Source: Marchantia polymorpha subsp. ruderalis
Lineage: Eukaryota; Streptophyta; Marchantiopsida; Marchantiales; Marchantiaceae
Direction: 5' to 3'
DNA: 64,000 nucleotides
NCBI GenBank assembly: GCA_037833965.1
Contig: AP031351.1
Location: 8,878,501-8,942,500, forward strand
Below the pieces are notes generated by a model that saw nothing but the letters and a program-made list of their open reading frames with translations, was not told where the DNA came from and did not search any database. A program made the translations under genes and the position numbers. Shown in pieces: positions 44,661-57,300 of the stretch (position 1 is its first letter; each line of letters begins with the position of its first letter).

Positions 44661-45559
44661 TTAGTAATGGCAAAGCAGCACAGCTAGGAGAATATCCGAA
44701 ATGAACAAAAAACACCTAAGGCAGAAATCCTGAAACTTCGCAATGTATTAGGTTCTAGTATTCTCTTACCATCGAAATCCATCATCGAGTTTAAACCTTC
44801 GGATTTGACCAACGAGCCTCGTCTCGTTCCAAGGATCATTCATGAGAACCGTAGCGTACGGTATGTCACTGACCAAACCATAAAGCACTTTATGTCAAAT
44901 AGACTCCTAGTTCACGCTCGATTTATGATAAGTCAGTGAAATCTCAGGGTAGTTTTAACGGTTTGGATATGACATACAGGCGGTGACGCAAATCAGATTA
45001 TCACCTTTTGTTGATTCTATTCAAACAATGCTGAGCCTAGAGCATGTAAGGGTGCAATATGCAGCGTAGTCAATCGAACCATCACGGAAACCAACATTCA
45101 TTCGAAAATGTATACTTGGGTTCACGGATGCCAATTGATTTGTGCTGTTCAGGCTCGTTAAGTACATAAATATGTGGTATATATGCGTCACAGTGGCAAT
45201 CTTTTAGTGTCAAGGTATATAGTAAGAATATTTTTATATTTGTTTAAGATATGATTGTGAGACTTAGTGAAGTCTCTACTTATGCGTCCCACTGCTGCTT
45301 CACGGGAAATAATTGTTCTGAGTCAATAAATGTGGGGGAGAGCCAGATGCAGATCTCATCTGCAGTTTCAAGACGTAAGGAGATTGACTTGTGGCTTCGT
45401 CACAACTACAAGAGGGATTGGACACTGGCATCGCTTGTTTATCAGCGAGAATCCGAATCGTGTGGATGAAGGAAGGAAAACCGAGCGTACTTTCCCAAAA
45501 GGTCCAACACAACAAGAGATCAAAAGCGATTCAGTTCTTGGAACTGCAAAACCTGCCAG

Positions 45560-46640
45560 GACTAGAAGAAACTGATATCTAGTACAAGGTACGATCCAAG
45601 TCCAAGGGGATCGGCTGGATGTCAGCATGGGAAGCTCCCCGGAGAGGGATCGAAGCACCTGGCGCATCGTAGGGCGAGCTTGATGATCAGGTTTCGTGCA
45701 GAGAAGGGCAAGAAAGTGTACAATTTGCATCTCCAGCGTGAGGTCTGCTGCTCTCTTCAGATGTCGCCCGCACTTCGACAGCTGCCTGCTTGCTTGCTTG
45801 CTGCCTCGAGCTGAGAGAGATCTTTGCTGGCGTCAACAGGAAAAGACGAACTCCGGGGCATCCCACACGCAATCTCCAATGCATCACATCCAAAAGCGTA
45901 CGCTTCACTCTTCACAAGCACGCTTCAGCATCTACATGGAGGCCACTGTTTCTCGCCACACTTCCGTGGCTTTCACATATGGTGGCGCTGTGAGCTGCAG
46001 TTCTTCCAAACCCGAAGCCTCCTCCTACCTTGGCCTCGACTTTTTCATCCACTGGGCTGTATATGGCCATGAAGCACCCTCAAGTCCAAGCCCTCGTGCC
46101 GACAGTCCACAGCTGCAGCTGCTGTACTATTCAGCCCTCGTATCTGTGAGACCAAGAAAAAAGCTCTGACTTATCTACCATGAAGTAAAGCGTCCTCCAC
46201 GCCTCCACTGGACATGAAATTGTACCAAGATCGGCCGCGTCGTTGTGTCTGCAGCCGCCCATAAGTTTAACTTGGTCGCACGGTAGAAGCATCGGAGATC
46301 AGCTCCGCCCAAGTGGGTTTCACTCTCTTGACCGCCATCGACGACAGTAGTACCAAAATACAGCGATCCAGACGCACCCTCTCCGAGTTTCAGTTTCTTA
46401 GTGAAGCTGAGGGTTGCTTCAGTAAGTTCTTCGTACGTGAAGTGTTTGACATTTCGTATGTGGACCTGTTTTACCTTCTTCTGCAGAGAGGCCTTGAGCA
46501 CCGACACTGAGTGAACAACGAGGAGGCTACTAGTAAAAAAGCCATGACGAAGGATACGATAGATGATTCGACAGAAATGTTCCTCGAGAAGGAACATTCC
46601 TTTGCCCTCAACCTCGCGATCAGCATTTGTGACACTGCAG
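45560..46640 (-). pseudogene. Decayed lectin-type receptor kinase (kinase part)
   Basis: Pieces of a receptor kinase lie in order on the - strand but in several frames. A hydrophobic segment and juxtamembrane H-F-T-Y-E-E-L-T-E-A-T with glycine loop L-G-E-G-A-S-G-S occur at about 46390-46560. Remnants of the activation region (V-E-A-K-V-G-G-G-F-G-F-G-R) are near 46030. A-Y-A-F-G-C-D-A-L-E-I-A-C-G, matching A-F-G-A-V-A-L-E-I-A-C-G of the intact gene, is near 45880. The subdomain XI block L-L-C-T-K-P-D-H-Q-A-R-P-T-M-R-Q-V-L is near 45680. The catalytic-loop H-R-D region is not recognisable. It is clearly a dead relative of 39233-41377. No lectin domain was found upstream. Confidence 0.7.
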
Positions 46641-46699
46641 CTGCAGCTAATTGATCATAAACTGCCAGCTTAGCACAGTGATCCAGTTCACTACTAGAC

Positions 46700-47490
46700 C
46701 CCTTGTAGCTCGTCGTAGACATTGGCTAGATCTAAGGCGCACCTCAGCAGATGCCCATCTGGTCTAAAAGATTTGTAATTGCACGTCACCTCGAGACGTC
46801 TGCCTATCGTCTGCCTACTCGTTTGCGCACGCAGAAAACGTCGATGTTAACAGAATTTGGGTACTTTTTGTACAACTCAACAGCATTGTTGAGTTCGTGG
46901 ATCAGAGGATTCGTGGATTTTTGGATTCAGAGGATCGATGTGAAGCAGGAAACTAGTTCTACTTGTTGACGATCGTCGGGTTCGTGTATCCACCAGAGTG
47001 ACGGGCTCGACATACAAATCTACGCCTCCGGTTCCTGCCTGTGGCTTCTGTCGTTCTTCCGCACGAATCGATCGAGCACTAGAGTTTCGAGATGGAAGGT
47101 GGGAATTCCAACATCCATGGCCAAGGAAAGGGAAATCTCCAGCTCGAGGACGCCGCCATCGTCGATGAGTTCTTGATCTTCAATAGGGACTGAACGTGGT
47201 TCGCAAGTGCGAGATTCGATCGAATCCAACGGCCGAAAGACGAAGCTTACACTCGCCAACGTAGTCAGTCAACCCATGCCGAGCAACTGCGTAGAGCTCC
47301 ACCGTCGCAATAGAATCAATCGAGATAAATACGTAGATATTTCTCTTCGCCAAATCAAAGCAAAGACATTTGAGTATAGGAATATATATTGTGATATCGT
47401 CGTAACAATGGAATCATGTTAGCGAAAAGAGTTCAACATACATGATACTTTTTACCTTTACATAAAAATTTTATCTACAATTATATATTG
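46700..47490. other. No clear gene
   Basis: A - strand frame at 47020-47259 (79 residues, including L-E-L-E-I-S-L-S-L-A-M-D-V-G-I) looks protein-like but is unidentified. A related M-D-V-G-I word also occurs near 43985 on the - strand, so this may belong to the same decayed locus. Nothing else is supported. Confidence 0.25.
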
Positions 47491-47499
47491 CATATAATC

Positions 47500-48213
47500 T
47501 TTCACCCAAATTGTACCGGCTGGAAACAACGTTGGGATATGGGCATAATCACAGCTTTGAAGAAGTGATTTAAATATCTTTATCTCAAGTAACTTTTTAA
47601 TTTTTCTCAATTGGAAGATGAAGCAAAAATTTGCAAGAAAGAGAATAGGCAAAGATTACGACGGAATGTTGCTAGAGCTGCTTATGGAAATCCAAATCAT
47701 GTTATTGAAAGTGCGAATTATGTCAAGGAAGCATGGCAATCTGTGTCACACATGTCCATCAAGAAGTCATTTATCAAAGGGGACATCATGCTATTAGAAA
47801 TTGATGAGGAAGCAAATAACTAAGACAGGAGTTAGTGAGCAAAGTTGTACAAGCTCTGTCTGCTCTAATCTTTCCGTTTTGCAAGACGAGTTTCAAGAAT
47901 TTGTTCACATCGATGATGAAAACAACGATGAATGTGTAGGTGTAGTTTTGGAAGATGTTGACCAACTTTTGCAAAGGATGAAGATTTTAAAGAGAATCAA
48001 GAGGATGTCAATGAGGATGAGAATGTAAGATCAGAAGTGACATATGGAGAATTAGGAATCAGCTTTGTGTTCAAGGTATTGGAATCACTTTATAAGCAAG
48101 TTGTTGATATAGAAGACCAATTGATCTGGTCAGAGGTTCAAGCGGAGGCTGAGGACACATTTGATGATCTTAGAAAGTTATTTGAACTGTTTCAAAGTAA
48201 GGTCTGGGCTTGA
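47500..48213 (+). pseudogene. C-terminal fragment of a pogo/Tigger-like (Tc1/mariner) transposase
   Basis: The + strand stretch reads I-I-T-A-L-K-K (followed by a stop) and later Y-V-K-E-A-W-Q-S-V-S-H-M-S-I-K-K-S-F-I-K-G-D-I. This resembles the end of the DDE_1 domain of pogo-type transposases, where I-x-x-A-W-x-x-V-x-x-x-T-I-x-N-C-F is typical. An acidic tail continues in other frames to a stop near 48213. The catalytic residues upstream are not present. Several stops and at least one frame change show that it is dead. The match is by eye. Confidence 0.45.
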
Positions 48214-48760
48214 AAGCCACACGCAAACAACTTCAAAACTTGAAACAAATGACAAATCATGACATGATGAATAGAATATACATGAACATTATTTTTTTCA
48301 AAAAATATTGCGTACTCGCGTATATTCTATTCAATATTGCGCGATGCGTACCTAAACAAGTGCGTACTTAATCGGAAGGTTACCGTGCATTTCACAAAAA
48401 CTTTCCTAGAAAAATATGTAGTCAACCATTTGCTATTTGGAAACCTCGCATGTTGTTTCCAATCGAAGTTCTATCTATCTTTAAACTAAATCGACTCTTA
48501 AGTTCATATATTACAATATAAATTTTAAGTTACAATACTAAAAAGCAAATTTGAAGCCAAACTTATTATACAGAGAGAAGCTAAGCGTCCGGGGATAAAA
48601 GGTGCTCAGGGAGATTGGCGGTGGCGGCCAAAGACGCTCGTCCGCCGTTGAGGCGGTGCGCTTGATAGAGCACGTTCATGGCGCACAATCTTGCAGACAG
48701 ATTTAGATTCGTGAGCGGCATTGTGAGGCGAGTCGATTGAGGGGTTTTTCTCGTTCAAAT
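48214..48760. other. Non-coding stretch
   Basis: AT-rich sequence with no reading frame of note. Positions 48290-48360 contain repeated tgcgtac/attgcg words. Nothing further was recognised. Confidence 0.5.
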
Positions 48761-48767
48761 TCTTCTT

Positions 48768-49620
48768 TCACGAAGAGAGCGAGTCAATTAGGGTTGTCAC
48801 GATGAAGGATTCACGGGTTAGTTTTAGTACGGCATTGAACACTGGTGCGCGTGAGAGTGGGACCTGGTTGGCCATTGTGCTCGACCCGTGCATGGAATTC
48901 CTGAACATCGCATTAGAGACAAGACGTTTCAACCGAGGACCCATTGATCCACTCCGCCCCACGTAGGGAGAAATCCTCAAACGCGATACCTTTCGAAACC
49001 ACCAAAGAGTTCTCGTCCGAAGTGCTGTCTCTTTCAGTCTCTCTAACACCGATCATAACATTGTTGATGCAGACATTCATCTCCTCTCCAAACGCGTCGT
49101 CATAGTGTTTGTGGTGGAAGGTCAAATACATATCAATCCTGGATCGCACTAGTGGATGTGATTGCACACCTTGGCCCAGCCAGGGGAAGTCCATTTCCTT
49201 CACCATGCAGGATCAAATTTTGCCTATTTCAAGACAGATGGTCGCGCCATCACCGATCACATTTTAACATTCGCTATCCACTGCTTTGCAACAGGCGCGG
49301 TCTTTTGTGAGCGCTGATCTAGGGGATTCAATTCTCGTAGACCGCACCACATCATGTGGCCTACATGGATGACCTTGCCCGATCTACCACTGAAATTTAC
49401 TCATATTGCGCGCAGCGTGGCCGAACAAATTGTCCCAATACTTGCTGAAGACAACGACGACACACTTGAAGCTCCACCGCGGTTCTATGTGGGGATAGAC
49501 ATCCGCTAAGTATGGGTAACAAATGTTGTCGGTTACAGCGCGATCGGTGGGAGTGCAACAGTGGCCATACACTACGAGACGATCGACTTCTACTGCCAAA
49601 TTTGTGAGAATCATCAACAT
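48768..49620 (-). pseudogene. Unidentified protein-like segments on the - strand
   Basis: Two segments look like real protein. Positions 48913-49206 read from an ATG through D-F-P-W-L-G-Q-G-V-Q-S-H-P-L-V-R-S-R-I-D-M-Y-L-T-F-H-H-K, and 49384-49620 include V-V-Y-G-H-C-C-T-P-T-D and Y-P-Y-L-A-D-V-Y-P-H-I-E-P-R-W. They are in different frames with stops between them. I do not recognise a family. They could be exons of one gene, but no convincing splice pair was found. The LINE on the + strand overlaps the right end. Confidence 0.3.
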
Positions 49621-52600
49621 TCCACATTGGCATACCGAGCTTCATCATCACGGAGTTCTCCTCCTCAACCGCCTTCCAGCGTCCCTTCATTGCAAGACTA
49701 TGCCTCTACAACATCTCAGCAAGCTGCACCTCCTCTACCCATGCGGGATCATGCCGCCACGACAACTCCAACCCCGTATCAGCGGGAAGCTAAGCCCTCT
49801 TGTTCGAACGCTCATCACAAACGTCGTCATCATGAGAAATCTCCTCAAATCAACTCAGGCCCCATATTCGAACGCTCATCACAAACGTCGTCATCATGGG
49901 AAATCTCCTCAAATCAACCCAGGCCCCATATGCACCCCGGATGCTGAAGGCTTTAGTTTAGTACTCATTCGACGCCGCCAGACAACATTCTTCGATGTCC
50001 GCCCTGTAGAAGCACCTCAGACCCCTTTAAATCACCCCATTGTTGCCGACGCCAGTCACGCCAGCATCACCGGTGCCTGCGGTTATGTACAGTCTCAGCT
50101 TGTGCCTAGCGGCTATCAAAGTAGCGGGACCCTCACGGCCTTCTTACCCAAAGCGATCACGGCAAATACCCTTCAGGTGGGACATCACTCGCGATCAAAT
50201 GGCAGCTCAGTCCCAACCCACTACGGCCGCAACGATCATCCCAACAATGGCGAATACTCCAATGATTGCGAGGCCATCACAGCTTGTGGCTCTCGTTTCA
50301 ACCCCAGATGTTGTCACAAGGGCACCATCGTCGTTCCTCGATGCGTCAACCGAAGTTGTCATGCGTGAAGAGAGTTGCCTCCCTAGCTCCATCCATACAA
50401 TCACCTTAACGACACAAGTCGTAGCGGCAATCATTACTCAAAAGGCGATTCTCGGGAGACCCCATTGTATGGATGGAATGCATGGGAGAAAGTATTTTGG
50501 ACAAAAAAAACCATATTGTTGCGGGACCGGCCCAGCTCCTCCACCAGCAACTACAAAATTGCTACACTCATGTGGACACACGAGCGAGGTCAACTTAGCG
50601 ATGGAGGTTGATTCCACGAAAACCCAACATAGTGGCGGCGAATGATAATGCACAAGCTTCCGATTCTTCATATCGAGTGAGATCCTGCCATTCTCGATAC
50701 CGAATCTAAAAGGGAGGATCAGATATTGGACCAGTTGTCAGTTACACAGGCTGCCACTATGGTCTTTGACTCCACTAGCGGGTGACTAATGACTTTAGCT
50801 AGCCAGATCTATCCCGCCAACACTAGGCTTCGACCCCGTTGTCATCTCGCATCCCCGATCAAAATGGACTGCCAACGACATCTGCTAGCAACAGCGACCT
50901 CTTCGTTGATGCGGTCCCTCAACTCCCATCATCATCGGTATCATCGGATGAAGGTGAAGATCCAGCGCCACTGCCAACACAACCGGCCCCATCAATTCCA
51001 TCACCATCACCAACTCCGGGGGAGACTATCATGGATGTCAAAATCTCTCATCCCACGGAAATTCCAGCGTCTGAGCCGACATACACATCCAGACCAAAAT
51101 CAGCCCCGAAGAGCATCGCGGGCCGCATCCTATCCTTTCTAGAATCTTTTGATCCCACACCGACCGATCAAGATACGCCAACTCAGCCCCCTTCCTCTCT
51201 ATGGGGTCTTAGAGCTGCGGCTAGGCAAGTTATCACACCCCCACCAACTGTCCCCTCATCGTAAGATGTCTGAGATTTCCAAAGGGCATCTAACATGAGC
51301 TGCAGGGACGTCAATACCCCCTCTGACCGTCCATGAAGCTACAACTTCTATCCATCAACGTGCGCGGATTGATCGAGGACTCAGTCGTGTCACATCTCCG
51401 ATCCTACCTACAAGACTGTACGACTCCTCTTGACATCGTGACTGTGCAAGAACACAAGGTGCAAGGAGCTAAGCTCCTTCAAGCGCCGGTCAAGCTTTGG
51501 CGTCACACATTACACTTCGGTCTAGATGCCTCAGTCGGGTACGGTCACAATCGCTCGACCCGGGCCCAGGGTGCGATGACGTTCTCACCTTAATCCACCC
51601 ACGATGAAAACTGCAGATCGGTTCCTCATGGAATATCACGTACAATGGTTTGTTCTTTGAGGCTTACCCAGTGGAGACGTGGGCACTGCCAACATATATG
51701 TTCCGAATGATTCTCCCGCTAGGTGCTTGCTTTGGAAGGCCCTACCTCGCGAGTTATCACAGGCTTGTCGCTTGATCTTGCTAGGGGACTTCAACATGGT
51801 GGAAAGGAGAGACAAAACCCGCCAAAATGCTTCAATGATTCCAATGTGTGAACGAATCCTCTTCAATGCTATAAAGATCTCCCTCAATGTCGACGATCCA
51901 CCACAATCAGCTCACAGTTTGCCGTACTCATGGCACAACATGCCTAATATTGCTCGCTTCCTAGCACGACTCTACCAATGCTACGTCTTTTATCTAGCGC
52001 CTAACACCTTCGATAGGCTCATCCTTCACTACCGTGTGAAGCAACATAGCGCGCTCGGATCATAATCCAGTATTTGCCACCATCCAACTTGCTGCCTCAT
52101 CACGACGCACCTTCCACTGGAAGATGAGAACCATCTGGTTTGATGCGGAAAAACCAGAGATCAAACGTATGTGGCAGGAGACCTTTGCTGGAACGTTTTT
52201 CTTCTCCAAGCTTCGGCGCATCACTCGATTCTACCGCGGATTCTGCAAAGCTAAAGCATGTGCGTTGCGATCGGACGAAAACGCTCTGATCATCGAATTG
52301 GAGGCTCTCACACGGGCTTCCCATGCTAACCCCCTCGATGCAACAATGCTTCACGATTGAGGCGAGTGCCGCCTCCGCCTGCAAAACTTTCAGGATCTAC
52401 AAATTAAAAGCGTCGTGCTCACTACCGCATCCAATAGAATACTCATGATGACTCCGTCGCCAAAGAATTTTTCAGAGCCGTCCGACCCCCCTCTACCACA
52501 TTTCATATTTCAACGCTCAAACTCGACTCCGGCACTCGGGTGACTCACCAGGATGGGCTCAAAGGCATTGTCCTCGACTATTACAAATTGCTGTTTGTTG

Positions 52601-55090
52601 CCACATATGACACACTAGCAATTGTTCATGCCGAAGACACCTTATTGGAACTCATCCCATCATCATTCAAAACGCAATGTCTGTTGCATCTGTTAGCTGC
52701 CCTCAGTCGCAGTCCTGATGGCAAAGAGATCTGCAAGACCTTGCGTGACATGGCCTCGGGAAAAAGCCCCGACCCGAATGGAGTTTTGACTGAGTTCTAT
52801 GTCAAATTTTGGGATCTAATCGGAGCAGACTTTACCGAAATGATCCGGGAGGCCATCGTCCAAGGATCTATTCTTTCAGGGCTGAATCACGGCGTTATCA
52901 TCCAGCTTCCTAAGGAGGTCGACCTCGAACTTATTTCTCACTGGCGCCTTATCACTCTTCTGAACACCTCCTATGAGATCATGGCAAAGGTGCTGCAGAT
53001 GCGACTACAAAAATTGTTGCAGGACGTTATTCACCGGCCGGTACGCTTTCCTGCCATCGCGTCACATCTTGAAGTCTATCATGATCCAACACAAGATCAT
53101 TGCGTGGGTCAGTGAGACTAACCAACCGCTTTTGATGCTAAAGTTGGATTTTTGAAAAGCTTAGGACTCAGTTCGGTGGTCTTTCCTCTTTCGAGTAATG
53201 GACAAAATGGGTCACTCGCTTGCCTTCACGTCTATGGTGCGCATGCTCTTGATTGGCGCTTCTGCATGCATCTCCCTCAACGGTCTTCATATTGCTGACT
53301 TCTCCATCTGCCGGGTAGTTCGTCAAGGCTGCCCCCTTGCACCTTATCTTTTCTTGCTGGTGGTGGAGGCCTTGGTGACAGCATCTCATCAAGCTATGGA
53401 CCAGGGCATAATCTGAGGAATCCGTGTGCCAAAAGGCACTTCACAACAGTTAGTGTTTCAATTCGCGGACGACGTCATTTTCTCTTTATACGGCAAAGAG
53501 CGATACTTAACTTCCACTTCGACAATGCTTACAGCATTTGGGCTTGATACGAATCTAACACTGAACAGACAGACATGCAGCATCTTCTGGTTCTCCAAGC
53601 ATCCTCCTTCGGCTTGGATATGTATCTTCGGCTGTATGTTGGTGCCGCTTGGGATGCTTTCAAAGCTGCTTGGAACTCCGTTTGGGGTGTCGCTACAGAC
53701 CGCTGATGTTGACCAATTTTATCGCAGCGAAGATAACAACCGAACTCAGGTCCTGGTCATCGCTCCATTTGTCGCTAGCCCCGCGCGCTGTCGTGGTAAA
53801 TTCCATGCTTCTCTCTACACTCTGATATTTTTTAAGTATTTGGGCAGGGTTCTTCCACGATCTTGAGTTCCATTCGAAAGTGCACTCCGCAACTATCTAT
53901 GGGCATGGACGGAAGAGCACGCCCATGCTAGGATACGATGGGAGGATGTGTGCGCATCAAAAAGGATTGGAGGGTTGGATATTGTTGATCCTTTCGACGC
54001 CCTGACTGCGTTGATGTGCAAGTGGATTGTCAAAGAGCTGACACCCAGATCCTCCCCGTTACTCATGCTCCTTTGCCATCGACTCGCTAACCTACGGCCT
54101 CCTGGACAACACAGGTGGCCACGAGGGTTCCAATGGGTCCTCCTATTGAAGTTCTTAGCCTCCAACGGCTCTCCGTTGTGAACCCAGCTCGTGCGTGCAT
54201 GGCACTTGTTGTGACCCCAAGTCACAACCGTTCCACCTACATCATTCGAAAAGGTCCATAACACTGAGCTTTTTTGGAATACTCATTACATTGGCTCCAA
54301 TTTTGAATTCTCTCAAGCGCGCGCCCGTCAACTCGCGACTTAAGGGCTTACTTGCCTACAGGATCTTTGGATGGAGGATTCAATGGAGCTCCGACCCTAG
54401 GACTCCTTGCAGCAAGATTACGGCCTCGACGATATCGAACTGCGACTCATAGAATTGGTCTAATCCAAGGTTCACGAATCCTGGAAGGTGATTCATCGGG
54501 ACACGCAATCCAGGCCAAAACTTGAAGAATGGCTCGACATTTTTGAAGATGCAGTTACCTCCGACCCACGCCAAGCCTCTTTTTCTACTCTGTAGTGAGA
54601 GTCCGAGCCTGCTCAACCTCCCCAACGGTAGCCAAACATATTGCTGCCACTTACAAGTATCTCAACCCATTACTACATTAATCTTCGATCCAGGCAGGTG
54701 GCGCTGGCTCAAGGGCAATGCGTTCCACGCTTATACGGCACAACGCGGGAGGTGCTAATTTCGCCCGCAACAGGCTCTTACTCTCCCAATTCATCAGAAG
54801 TGTCATGGCCTTACGCCGACAAACTTTCTACCTAATTGGATGGCGGTCTGGGATATAGTGCGAACTCGTAAAGAAGCTCCATTCTTGTGGAGTCATTATC
54901 ACATGGCCATCACGGTGAACCAATATCATCATGTAGCTTTTCAAGGCACAACAGACCAATGAACCTGTTGCGCACTGGACATCCATGAATCACTTACTCA
55001 TGCTTTCTTTGATTGCAAGGCTGCTGAGGATGCATGGGCATATGACACCACCATCATGTATCACATTGCCAACCTAGAGACTTGACCAAC
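49500..55090 (+). mobile_element. Decayed L1-type non-LTR retrotransposon (LINE)
   Basis: In order on the + strand are a proline/serine/threonine-rich first-frame-like region (about 49520-51260) and an apurinic endonuclease start (L-L-S-I-N-V-R-G-L, 51340; V-T-V-Q-E-H-K). Endonuclease continues with L-L-G-D-F-N-M-V near 51780 and R-S-D-H-N-P-V-F near 52055. Reverse transcriptase shows the blocks A-S-G-K-S-P-D-P-N-G near 52750, R-Q-G-C-P-L-A-P-Y-L-F near 53330 and F-A-D-D near 53470, then the G-G-L-D-I-V-D block near 53970. A zinc-knuckle end (C-C-A-L-D-I-H-E-S-L-T-H-A-F-F-D-C) lies near 54965-55020. Many stops and frameshifts are present, for example around 51592, 52065, 52358 and 53115. No poly(A) tail or target duplication was located, so both ends are approximate. 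Confidence 0.8.
49803..49930. repeat. 64-bp tandem duplication inside the LINE first region
   Basis: The unit starting TTCGAACGCTCATCAC occurs twice in tandem with about two differences. It lies in the low-complexity region upstream of the endonuclease. Confidence 0.85.
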
Positions 55091-55099
55091 GCTTATCGG

Positions 55100-56140
55100 G
55101 GATGCCTTTAAGTGCATGATCTACATCTCAACTTTTTCATACGAATACGTATTGCTATACATTCTACATTGCTAACATGTTACTCACATACACACAGACA
55201 TAACATGATGAAGTATACACCCAAATATATCACAACGATGACGACTCGAAGAACTGACGTTCATCGAGTCATCATTGACATTAAACCTTACAAGAACAAT
55301 AACCCTAGGCCGACTGCTTTTTTTAGTAAATACCAAAATTACGTGAGAATTTTGCATTGTTCCGGCAATCTTGGTCACTCCTCCGAAGCTCCATTATGTG
55401 GGTGATATGGGTGCGAAGGAATGCATCCATCTTTCAGAACTTCCAATAGCCAAAAATCCACTTGAAACAAGCGCTCTGGGATGGGATGCCATAGTGGACC
55501 TCGCTAAATCTGCATGGGAGTGCTCCATTTGTGTGAAAACAAGAATCCTCAAGCTGCTGCGCACGCCAGAGACAGATTCTTCATCTGCTGGGCCCAATCA
55601 CCCCCATGTCCTCTGTCTATGATGATTGTGTCAAATGGCATCATGATCGCTCACTCTGTGGCTCATTCTCTTAGTTACTCCCACGTACTATATTCTACAG
55701 ATTCTCAGGTTTTCTTATCAGGTAGAAATCAAAAAATAGGTTGGTCGGCGGGTATCTCATCTTGCGTGGTTTGCAGCGGTGATGTATTTTTTTTTATTGC
55801 AATGGAATTTTCACCATTTGACAAAAAAACGCAAATTTGTAATCAACTAGTCAAGGACTTATGAACATTAGTATGCAATAACTACATCAAGTCTATTAAG
55901 GCTATGAGTCATGTAACCATTATTTTTAGAACTGAATTATTTTTTAACCAACTAAATGGATGACCTAAGTCTAGTTTACCACAAAACATATGGTTTCGTG
56001 GAAGAGAAAATCACATAGCTTTACACATCACCCGAGTCATAATGGCAATGAAAATATTACCAGATTCACATGCGTTCATGGAAAATATAGATATATTGCC
56101 TTTGTAATCTCATTAAAAAAAAGTTCAACTAAGGACAGAG
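55100..56140. other. No supported gene
   Basis: Only short unrelated open stretches occur on both strands (for example 55371-55622 +). Their composition does not suggest coding. The 3' untranslated end of the LINE may occupy the first part. Confidence 0.4.
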
Positions 56141-57300
56141 AGGTGGCTGGCTCGTCACTAAGGGCTCCCCACTTTCGGAGGAACGCGATGTCTGCCCGGG
56201 AGGGCCTGCAGCCGACCTCCCGGGCAGGGCCGCCATGTTCCCGGGCGAGGGTCTCCCTGCACCATATATTAAACTGTTTACAATACCTATTAACCACGTT
56301 ACGATGATGTAGACTAAATTAGTGAGTGTCAAATTGCTAACCAAAGCCATTTTTTACTCTCCTCATAACACTATTCCATCCCCCCTTTGTGTAATCTTTC
56401 ATTATGAGTTCCCTTGCATCATGATAATACATGAAAAGACTTACTTAAATGCAGAAATCGAAGAGAAATAAGAAGATAAGATGGCTTTGGGAAAAAAAGT
56501 ACTTGGTTTTTTTTGGCTTCAGGAATATGAGCCGGCTTTGCAAGGAGTATGTAAGGATCGGCACGTTCGGTACATTTCTCATTCATTTTCCAGTCCGAGG
56601 AGTAACTTCAATTCTTCTAGAAGTACATCCCGTGGAAGATCAAGGGAAAGAAGTGAAGAAAGTTCTATATTATGGCACTTAATTATAGTGATCGTGTTTA
56701 CTCATAGTAGGCCTGCATAATCATATTCGCTAAGTGGATACGACATTTCACTTTTCATATCATTATGATGTATCGGAAGATCGATGAATCTAGCAAACAA
56801 CGAAAAGTGTTGTTGGCATGGCATTGTTGGACCGAGTAGTGCAGGGTTTAGTGATTTATCAACGTGAAACTCATATCCCCTCCCGTGAAAATCCTGGTAC
56901 TTGGATGATGTATGCTCCGTGTATCGTACATGGCATTTTCGAGACGATAGATAGACGTATGAGGTAATGAGCAGCCATCTTGCGAAAAAAAACCATATTT
57001 TGAGTTTAATGATAAATTATCATTACCTTAAACTAGGATCAGAGTTTTATCTTGGTGAAGCCCCAAACATGCTCCTATATTTCTCCTCCCCGTTGTGAGG
57101 GGAGGAGAAAAAAAATACATAGTACAAGTTCCTGCGGGAAGGGAGGCCGCGAGGGAGAGCCCTTAGTGAGCGGGCGAGGTAAAGCGGGAGGGCCCTCCGT
57201 GGTCGAAGCGGGAGGTCGGGCTGCGGGCCCGGGCGGGCAGAAAGCCATCCCGGGCAGACCTCGCGAAAGTGGGGAGCCCTTAGTGACGAGGGTGGCTGGC
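56141..57300. mobile_element. Foldback-like element with GC-rich inverted arms
   Basis: The left arm (about 56141-56265) and right arm (about 57120-57300) are GC-rich and inverted relative to each other. The core ctcgtcactaagggctcccc and then actttcg, with a following ctgcccggg block, appears in both. The roughly 850 bp between the arms is AT-rich and has only short frames. The arms are rich in CCCGGGC-type words. A partial third copy of the agcccttagtgag word lies inside the right arm near 57158. This is a structure of a non-autonomous DNA element, and no target duplication was identified. Confidence 0.55.
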
